A program made the translations under genes and the position numbers. From assembly GCA_964580995.1 (NCBI GenBank), contig CAZOMV010000073.1:1-30557 (forward strand): a stretch of DNA of 30,557 bases, in the 5' to 3' direction. How positions within the stretch are numbered: the stretch's first letter is position 1; each line of letters begins with the position of its first letter. The notes beneath the pieces are model-generated. The model was not told where the DNA came from, made no database searches, and was given only the letters and a program-made list of their open reading frames with translations. Of the stretch, positions 9,226 through 14,361 are shown piece after piece. Origin of the DNA: JAKJEP01 sp964580995 (GTDB taxonomy: Bacteria > Planctomycetota > Phycisphaerae > Sedimentisphaerales > SM23-30).

Positions 9226-9324
9226 TATAAGCCGTTATTTTTGGTTTTTAAAAAACGGTTATAAGTCCTTATTTTTAATTTGGAAAAATTGCTGTAAGTG
9301 CTTATTTTACGTGGAAAACGATAG
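9226..9324 (+). repeat. 33-bp repeat cluster A (three units)
   Basis: Three units start at 9226, 9260 and 9293 (spacings 34 and 33 bp). Each opens with the core TRTAAGYNNTTATTTT, usually followed by a T/G-rich stretch and AAAA. The same unit recurs in cluster B. Only the 17-bp opening is well conserved; the rest of each unit drifts. Confidence 0.7.
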
Positions 9325-9362
9325 TCCGATAATAAAGTAGTGATTATAACGATTTTAACGAT

Positions 9363-9401
9363 TGGGTAAGATTTTTGGTATGATGGGTAAGATTTTTGGT
9401 A
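9363..9401 (+). repeat. 18-bp direct repeat, two copies, period 21 bp
   Basis: TGGGTAAGATTTTTGGTA occurs exactly at 9363-9380 and 9384-9401, separated by TGA. It lies between the two 33-bp repeat clusters. No function is apparent. Confidence 0.8.
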
Positions 9402-9566
9402 ATTTGTAACGGTTAGGTTGAGTTGGTAAATGTTGAACAAAGTATAGTAAAAGATGAAGAAAGTGATATAAAACGTGGGTAAAACACGAGGAAAGTATAG
9501 CAAAACATAGGTAAAACATGCGTGAAAAATAGCGGTTTTTGGGCAGACCAGATGATTTTTGTGAAT

Positions 9567-9665
9567 TGTAAGTACTTATTTTTCGTTTTGGGAAATTGAT
9601 GTAAGTTCTTATTTTTAAATTTTAAAAACGGCTGTAAGTCATTATTTTTCGATTTGAGGGGTCGG
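9567..9665 (+). repeat. 33-bp repeat cluster B (three units)
   Basis: Three units start at 9567, 9600 and 9633, with an exact 33-bp period. Each opens with TGTAAGTNNTTATTTTT, the same core as cluster A about 0.3 kb upstream. On the minus strand the period gives an 11-residue peptide repeat (pattern LKxKNxxLxxF), but nothing supports translation. Confidence 0.75.
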
Positions 9666-10057
9666 CTGGCGGCAGAGGCGGGAAAGAAGGATTTGTTAAG
9701 ATGGGGAAAAACTGACACCACCGCCTCGTGGCTGGGGGGTTGGGCGGTTTATAGGAAGTTTCAGCTCGGAGAGCATGGAACACCGGTTTCCCCCCGTAAG
9801 GCCAAAGGGTCCCCTTTACCAACGCAAGGTTGGAATGAACTATGGCGCTTCCGTGGGCGCTGCGTGGAATGTCAGAGGAATAGAAGATGGATTCCAAGGC
9901 AGGCAACAGGGTAATCGACCCCCTTACTGACGTGCGGGGCTAGGAAAAGAAAATAAAAGATCAAATAGCAAAAATGAGGTATCACCGGCAGCGATGGTTT
10001 TAAGACTGGATTCCTGTTTTTGATGGAATGGTGGGATGGGGGATGGGGGATGGGGGG

Positions 10058-10100
10058 CACGGCTGGCACAGCCGTGGCACGATTAGGCACGAAGGTCGTG
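10058..10100. repeat. REP-like palindromic segment
   Basis: Two neighbouring hairpins: CACGGCT/AGCCGTG with a 5-nt loop (10058-10076) and CACGA/TCGTG with a 3-nt loop (10088-10100). They follow a G-rich run in which GGGATGG-type units repeat (10032-10057). The arrangement resembles repetitive extragenic palindromes. Only one copy is in this window, so the repeat status is inferred from form. Confidence 0.4.
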
Positions 10101-10260
10101 TAAATCTTTCCTATTGTGAGGCAATCATTTTGCCTGATTATTGTTTGGGGGAATAATTTTCTTTACCGGAGGGGATATATTTGCCATAATCCCAGCAGGT
10201 TAGGCTACACTGGAATACGGGTCAAATTAGACAGTGTGCGAAAATACAGGAAGCAGCAGA

Positions 10261-10983
10261 ATGAAACTAGTTGTATTTATTCTATTCTTTTTGCTTGCGG
10301 TTTTTATAGTTGCAAACCATTCAACACTCTACCCCATGCTATTTACCGGCAAGTTATATATACTTGTGTGTCTCGGTTTTTTATCGGCCGCGTTTTTTCT
10401 ATATTACCTGAACAAAAAAATTCAAAACCATAGAAATATTATATCAAAAAATGTTCCATATTCTACTATAATGCTTTTTTCCATAGCCGTTGCAACTGGC
10501 TTTATTGGTTTTATTATTAGCTCAAGTCCGGAGGCTTACCCCGTACAAGATGATTGGGTTTGCCTTAAAAAACTAATGGTTGCCTGCGGGGCTTCCCCTT
10601 ATCAACGATTTCAAGTTCCTATGAACTATCCTGATGCCGCCGATATGATCGAAAATCATTTCGACAAATTTGGCCCTTGGGAAGAAAAGGAGAGAATGTC
10701 TAAAAAGGAAATGGTTGAAAAAACAAAAAACGTGTTTTCTAATTTGCTAGAAAGGTGGGAAGGAAAAGAATCTGATGAATTCATTATGATAAAAGCGTGG
10801 GAATTCGCTGGCGCTTATCCATATTGGGGAGAGGAAGATTTTAATACGGATAACGACTATATTAAGATAGAGCGATTTCGATGGGAAGATGGATATAAGT
10901 ATTTTCTTAATGCAAGGATATCCGATGTAGATGAACGGCAATGTATTGTTGAGTTGTGGGAAATAAAACGATTAAACGATTAG
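10261..10983 (+). CDS. Hypothetical membrane protein, three predicted helices
   Basis: 240 residues, not recognised. Start ATG 10261 is chosen because AGGAAG lies 7 nt upstream; a GTG at 10234 would add nine residues. Residues about 1-18, 31-50 and 66-85 are hydrophobic enough to span the membrane, with a basic loop (KKIQNHR) between the second and third. The last 150 residues are charged, with a Trp/Tyr/Asp-rich end (for example AGAYPYWGEEDFNTDNDYIKIERFRWEDGYKYF). Codon usage is clearly more AT-rich than in the metabolic operons, which suggests recent acquisition. It stands alone between the repeat-rich region and the toxin-antitoxin module. Confidence 0.7.
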   Translation: MKLVVFILFFLLAVFIVANHSTLYPMLFTGKLYILVCLGFLSAAFFLYYLNKKIQNHRNIISKNVPYSTIMLFSIAVATGFIGFIISSSPEAYPVQDDWVCLKKLMVACGASPYQRFQVPMNYPDAADMIENHFDKFGPWEEKERMSKKEMVEKTKNVFSNLLERWEGKESDEFIMIKAWEFAGAYPYWGEEDFNTDNDYIKIERFRWEDGYKYFLNARISDVDERQCIVELWEIKRLND

Positions 10984-11017
10984 ATATGTGAAAAAAACCG
11001 CCAGGGGGATTTTTAAT

Positions 11018-11046
11018 TTGCAATTTATAATACTAAGTGTTATAAT
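11018..11046 (+). promoter_or_regulatory. Probable promoter of the toxin-antitoxin module
   Basis: TTGCAA (11018-11023) and a perfect TATAAT (11041-11046) are spaced by 17 bp. A second TATAAT lies at 11026-11031. Transcription would start near 11053, just before the leader frame at 11067. The repeated -10-like sequences could also form part of an antitoxin operator. Confidence 0.55.
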
Positions 11047-11066
11047 TTAGAGAGAAAGAAAAGCCT

Positions 11067-11165
11067 ATGAAGACGCCAGCGTCAAAAGCTTGTCGTCCCC
11101 TTGTTATTGGGGAGCCAGAGCCGTTTTTGGAAGTTAAAATCGACTTTTGGCGGTTCCGGCTATGA
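11067..11165 (+). CDS. Short leader open frame carried by repeat copy 1, overlapping the toxin start
   Basis: 32 codons, beginning with ATG 11067 behind a purine run (AGAGAGAAAGAAAAG) and ending with TGA at 11163-11165. The stop overlaps the toxin ATG (11162) as ATGA, an arrangement typical of translational coupling. Nearly the whole frame is the dispersed 90-bp element. Its translation includes PLVIGEPEPFLEV followed by IDFWRF, and similar frames are open in the other copies. Whether a peptide is made is unknown; it may simply re-establish ribosome delivery to the toxin gene. Confidence 0.4.
   Translation: MKTPASKACRPLVIGEPEPFLEVKIDFWRFRL
11070..11159 (+). repeat. Dispersed 90-bp element, copy 1
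   Basis: Complete copy, flanked on both sides by CTATG (11065-11069 and 11160-11164; the match continues as AA). Over 92 aligned bases it differs from copy 3 at only 7 positions, with no gaps. It lies between the promoter/ribosome-binding region and the start codon of the toxin gene. Confidence 0.85.
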
Positions 11166-11515
11166 AACGCTTGTTTGTCGAAACGGCCGCTTTTTCCAAG
11201 GTTGTTAAAAATGGAAAAATTACGGATACCATGCTTCAGGAACTCCAGAAGGACATCCTTGCTGAGAAAGGTGTTATTCTGCGGAATACTGGCGGGCTGG
11301 CCAAAATAAGGCTGGCCACGGAAAAAGGTGGAAAAAGCGGAGGCTGGCGCGTAATCTTTGCCGATTATCCCCCATGGGAGGTAACGGTTTTGGTCATGGC
11401 TTTTCCGAAAAATGTACAAGAAAATATAACTCAGGAACAAGCAAAACAGCTCAAACGATTCAAAGAGGAAATGGATAAGGAAATGGAGCGTACCTATGGC
11501 AAAACGAAAAGGTAA
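11162..11515 (+). CDS. RelE/HigB-type toxin of a toxin-antitoxin pair
   Basis: 117 residues from ATG 11162. The sequence fits the RelE-like (HigB-2/PF06296-type) toxins: a short N-terminal strand MKRLFVETAAFSK, a helix LQELQKDILAEKG, then GGLAKIRLA, a Gly/Lys segment and GGWRVIFADYPPWEVTVLVMAFPKN, ending in a basic tail. Family members act as ribosome-dependent mRNA interferases or related translation inhibitors. Toxin-first order and a 20-bp overlap with the following XRE-type antitoxin are typical of higBA-like modules. The start codon overlaps the stop of the leader frame, so translation may be coupled to it. The specific target is not visible. Confidence 0.85.
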   Translation: MKRLFVETAAFSKVVKNGKITDTMLQELQKDILAEKGVILRNTGGLAKIRLATEKGGKSGGWRVIFADYPPWEVTVLVMAFPKNVQENITQEQAKQLKRFKEEMDKEMERTYGKTKR

Positions 11516-11831
11516 GAAAGAAGGGCTGGAATTTTTTGAAGGGATTCGGGATGCCATGACGGAGTTTCGTGAGGATCTGGCGTCCGGCAGGAAGCTGACG
11601 GCGCGAATGGCGATTCATCCGGAACCGCCCAAGGCCGTGAGCGCGAAAGACATTAAAAAGTTGCGAAGCCGCCTGAATGTCAGCCAGAGCCTGTTCGCGG
11701 AACTACTCAACTGCTCTGCCAGTACCGTGCGCGCCTGGGAATGCGGGGCGAAGAAACCCAGCGGGCCATCGCTGCGGCTTTTGGAAATGGTGGTTAAAAA
11801 TCCGGAATGTTTTCTGCTGCAAAGAGCCTAA
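11496..11831 (+). CDS. XRE-family helix-turn-helix antitoxin (HigA-like)
   Basis: 111 residues. Residues about 48-105 form an HTH_3/XRE domain (KDIKKLRSRLNVSQSLFAELLNCSASTVRAWECGAKKPSGPSLRLLEMV), the DNA-binding form of antitoxins partnered with RelE/HigB-2 toxins. The N-terminal 45 residues are charged and probably wrap the toxin. GGAG lies 7 nt before the ATG. The gene overlaps the toxin gene by 20 bp. It is expected to neutralise the toxin and repress the common promoter near 11018-11046. The stop codon is followed after 2 nt by repeat copy 2. Confidence 0.88.
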   Translation: MAKRKGKKEGLEFFEGIRDAMTEFREDLASGRKLTARMAIHPEPPKAVSAKDIKKLRSRLNVSQSLFAELLNCSASTVRAWECGAKKPSGPSLRLLEMVVKNPECFLLQRA

Positions 11832-11833
11832 AG

Positions 11834-11923
11834 ATGACGCCAGCATCAAAAACTCGTCGTCCCCTTGTTATTGGGGAGCCAGATCTGTTTTGGAAAATCG
11901 ATAATGACTTTTGGCGTTTCCAT
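11834..11923 (+). repeat. Dispersed 90-bp element, copy 2 (diverged)
   Basis: Begins 2 nt after the antitoxin stop. The first 49 bases differ from copy 1 at about four positions. Later there is a one-base deletion and a one-base insertion, so total length stays 90 bp and the frame is restored. An open frame (ATG 11834 to TGA 11971, 45 codons) runs through it and reads PLVIGEP then NDFWRF, like the other copies. No flanking duplication is visible, in line with an older insertion. Confidence 0.75.
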
Positions 11924-12083
11924 CAAAATATTCGTGATGAACAAAAATATTTCGGCAACACTTCCGTATGATGGCGCGTTATAAAAACAGAATGAACCTG
12001 CCGTTCCTGTTTTGTTACCCCATTTTTTGAAATATTTTTCCTTTGAAGATGAATGGGGCGGGAATAAACACCTGTTTCAGAGC

Positions 12084-12097
12084 GTGAAATATTTCAC
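12084..12097. promoter_or_regulatory. Perfect 14-bp palindrome, candidate operator
   Basis: GTGAAATATTTCAC is a perfect inverted repeat in the 300-bp gap between the toxin-antitoxin module and the sigma-PAS gene. The rest of the gap (11972-12269) shows no gene. The site is about 170 bp upstream of the sigma gene start and could bind a dimeric regulator. Confidence 0.4.
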
Positions 12098-12269
12098 AAG
12101 TTCTTGTTGGATAAGGAATAAAGGAATATCTTCTCCAAAGTACGGGCAGCCAAGTGGTAAGCTGGGAATTCGGGCTAAAGGATTGTAAGTGTCGGGGGTT
12201 TCGGGTAGAATTGGTTTGTATTCGTTTGCGGATGTGCTTCCTTAAAAATCTTATGGGAGATGAAAACCG

Positions 12270-13283
12270 ATGCGATCGGATCAAGGCGAATGCGAGCTGG
12301 TGCGTCGGGCACAAAACGGCGACCGGGAATGCCTGAACAGACTGGCGGCGGAGATGGATCGAAAAGTCCGGCAGCATATTTCGCGCCACTTTTCTTTCGA
12401 AAAAAATACCGTGGATGATTTTGTCCAGGATATTAATTTACAGGTACTCAAGTCTCTGTACACGTGCAGCCAGCCGGAAAAGTTCTGGCCGTGGCTGTAT
12501 CGAATTACGCAGAATCATATCAATAGTTATTTCCGGAAACAATTTTTTGAAAAAACACGTGCGGTCTCTGATATGGAGGCCCTTGAATATAGCTGTGATG
12601 CCCGGGGCGAGGCAAAGGATGAGCTGGACCGGCTTCATGCCAGGGATTTGACGGAAAGACTGCGGCTGGGGCTGGCTTTCCTGCCGGCCGATCAGCGATT
12701 GGTGTTGATGCTGCGTTATTATGAGAAGATGAAATACAGCGAAATTGCCCGGGCCATTGACAATTCGCTCGATCAGGTCCGCATGAAGCTGCATCGCGGC
12801 AAAGAAACCCTGAAAAACCAGATTTTTTGCTTCGATGCCGACCCGACATCGCTATTGGAAACGCTGGGCCGGATGCAACTGGATTCAGGGGGCGGAGCCG
12901 GCAGCTCTAGTGCTTGTGAACGGAAACTGCTGTTTGAGCTGGTCGAGGAATTGCCCTGCCTGGTGTATCTGAAAGATCAAAACAGTATTTTTAGCTATGG
13001 CAATACGGTTACGGCCCGAAGCTTTGGGTTGCCAACGGCGGAGGCCCTGCTGGGGAGGAATGATTTCGATTTCATGCCGCGCCGCTTCTGCCGAAAGCTA
13101 TTCCACGAGGAGCAGGAGATTATGCAAAGCGGCCGGGCCGTACTCAACCGCGGGCTATGGGTCGATTTTGATCCGGCGAAAGTAGCCCGGTTCAGCCTGT
13201 GCAGCAAAATCCCCTGGCGGGATAAGCAGGACAGGATCATAGGTATCCTCGGATTGAACCGGTATGTGACATCACACGGCTAA
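12270..13283 (+). CDS. ECF-type sigma factor with a C-terminal PAS domain
   Basis: 337 residues. Residues about 10-92 form sigma region 2 (DDFVQDINLQVLKSLYTC...FWPWLYRITQNHINSYFRK). Residues about 128-183 form region 4 with its helix-turn-helix (LPADQRLVLMLRYYEKMKYSEIARAIDNSLDQVRMKLHRGKETL). After a Gly/Ser-rich linker (206-215), residues about 218-335 resemble a PAS domain (ELVEELPCLVYLKDQNSIFSYGNTVTARSFG ... VLNRGLW ... KIPWRDKQDRIIGILGLNRYV). ECF factors are normally about 180-200 residues and are held by an anti-sigma factor. Here the PAS domain may sense a ligand or redox signal directly. No anti-sigma gene is adjacent. GGGAG lies about 10 nt before the ATG. Confidence 0.85.
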   Translation: MRSDQGECELVRRAQNGDRECLNRLAAEMDRKVRQHISRHFSFEKNTVDDFVQDINLQVLKSLYTCSQPEKFWPWLYRITQNHINSYFRKQFFEKTRAVSDMEALEYSCDARGEAKDELDRLHARDLTERLRLGLAFLPADQRLVLMLRYYEKMKYSEIARAIDNSLDQVRMKLHRGKETLKNQIFCFDADPTSLLETLGRMQLDSGGGAGSSSACERKLLFELVEELPCLVYLKDQNSIFSYGNTVTARSFGLPTAEALLGRNDFDFMPRRFCRKLFHEEQEIMQSGRAVLNRGLWVDFDPAKVARFSLCSKIPWRDKQDRIIGILGLNRYVTSHG

Positions 13284-13313
13284 TTTGACATGGGGAAAAT
13301 GGGTTTTCACGAA

Positions 13314-13333
13314 CCTTACCCGACCTTACCCGA
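13314..13333 (+). repeat. 10-bp tandem duplication
   Basis: CCTTACCCGA occurs twice back to back, in the gap between the convergent sigma-PAS and E2 genes. No function is evident. Confidence 0.6.
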
Positions 13334-13376
13334 CGATAATTTTGCGGCGGGAACCCCCTGAGATTGGGAAATAAAA

Positions 13377-13408
13377 AACGCCCGATCCAAGGGAGCGGAC
13401 CGGGCGTT
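13377..13408 (-). terminator. Rho-independent terminator of the eight-gene operon
   Basis: A perfect 8-bp stem AACGCCCG/CGGGCGTT (13377-13384 with 13401-13408) continues inward with three more pairs after one mismatch. On the minus strand it is followed by a run of T residues (complement of the A-run 13373-13378). It lies 18 bp past the E2 stop codon. As the sigma-PAS gene converges on it, it may stop transcripts from both sides, but only the minus side has the U-tract. Confidence 0.85.
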
Positions 13409-13426
13409 GTGTATGCGTTTTGGGGG

Positions 13427-14326
13427 TTAATTTCCCTTATACAGCATCAGGGCGGGGTTTTCCAGCAGTTCGACGACGCGACCGAGATAGTTGCCGGCAA
13501 TCATGCCGTCCAGGACCCGATGGTCGATGGAGAGGCACAGGTGCATGGTCTGGCGGACAGCCAGTTGGCCATCTACTACATACGGCCGGGGAGCGGCCCG
13601 GCCGATGGCCAGGACGCTGCTCTGGGGCGGCGGGATAATCGCGATGAAGTCATCCACGCGGGTGGTGCCCAGATTGCTGAGTGCGGTCGGGCAGGACTGG
13701 TTGTCGGCGGGCATTTTGCCGGCGCGGGCGGCGGTCACGAGCTGGGCCCGTTTGGCCGCCAGAGCGGCCAGTCCCAGCCGGTCCGCCTGGGCGACAACCG
13801 GGATCAGTAATCCTTCATCAAGGGACACCAGTATGCCGACGTTGCAGGAGGGGAACTGAATGATCTTGTCGTTCTGCCAGATGCGATTGGCCAGCGGGTT
13901 ATCGCGGAGGGCCAGGGCCTGGGCATAGATGATGAAATCGGTGAGAGTGACCCGAACCTGATACTCTTTTTCAATCGGCTCCAGGAGCTGCTTACGGGTT
14001 TCGAGCAGAGCGGTGACGTCGGCCTCGGCCCGGACATAGAAATGCGGAACGGTCGAGAAGCTTTCCGTGGTGCGGCGGGCTACCGCCATCCGCATGGCAG
14101 ACACTTCGAAGGTCTGCATTTTTCCGGTCGGGGCGGGAATCGGAGCGGCGACCGGTCGTCTCGGGCCGGTCGATTTGAGAACATCCGCTTCTACGATTCT
14201 GCCGTTAAAGCCGGTTCCGGTAATCGCGGCAATATCCAGACCCCGCTTGAGGGCGGTTCGGCGGGCACGAGGCGAAATCCGCACGCGTCCGCTCCGAGGG
14301 GCTGCTATGGACAACTGAGTATTCAT
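13427..14326 (-). CDS. 2-oxoacid dehydrogenase E2 acyltransferase lacking a lipoyl domain
   Basis: 299 residues. Residues about 15-52 form the peripheral-subunit-binding domain (ISPRARRTALKRGLDIAAITGTGFNGRIVEADV), which docks E1 or E3. After a Pro/Ala linker, residues about 72-299 form the chloramphenicol-acetyltransferase-like catalytic core. It keeps the DHRVLDG motif (catalytic H269, D273). E2 enzymes normally start with one to three lipoyl domains; none is encoded here. The only lipoyl domain in this operon is at the end of the upstream E1 fusion. A clean ribosome-binding site (GAAGGAAG) before the ATG shows this is a separate gene, not a sequencing frameshift. It is the last gene of the operon. 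Confidence 0.92.
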   Translation of the reverse strand: MNTQLSIAAPRSGRVRISPRARRTALKRGLDIAAITGTGFNGRIVEADVLKSTGPRRPVAAPIPAPTGKMQTFEVSAMRMAVARRTTESFSTVPHFYVRAEADVTALLETRKQLLEPIEKEYQVRVTLTDFIIYAQALALRDNPLANRIWQNDKIIQFPSCNVGILVSLDEGLLIPVVAQADRLGLAALAAKRAQLVTAARAGKMPADNQSCPTALSNLGTTRVDDFIAIIPPPQSSVLAIGRAAPRPYVVDGQLAVRQTMHLCLSIDHRVLDGMIAGNYLGRVVELLENPALMLYKGN

Positions 14327-14361
14327 AGTATTTCTTCCTTCAAAAAGGTTATGGTAAAATT

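Larger units (their letters stand above)
8941..10260. other. Long AT-rich intergenic stretch with repeats and no convincing gene
   Basis: About 1.3 kb between divergent genes. Open frames occur on both strands, but none has a good ribosome-binding site or recognisable product. Frames around 9140-9340 (plus) and 9189-9721 (minus) are explained by repeats with a period of 33 bp, a multiple of three. Contents in order: an unmarked leader region of the DUF1080 operon; repeat cluster A (9226-9324); an 18-bp direct repeat (9363-9401); an AT-rich stretch with degenerate motifs; repeat cluster B (9567-9665); a GC-richer block with small hairpins (about 9670-9950); and a palindromic REP-like segment (10036-10100). 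Confidence 0.6.

Noticed and set aside
9226..9665. CRISPR array
   Set aside because: Units are conserved only in their first 17 bp, the period is 33 bp with no spacers of independent sequence, and no cas gene is present.
9140..9721. Small open frames on both strands with 11-residue repeats
   Set aside because: They arise from the 33-bp DNA repeats, lack ribosome-binding sites and occur on both strands at once.
11070..11923. Integron attC sites flanking a toxin-antitoxin cassette
   Set aside because: Direct repeats around a toxin-antitoxin pair and the imperfect fold suggested it, but the RYYYAAC and GTTRRRY core sites are not seen and no integrase is in the window.
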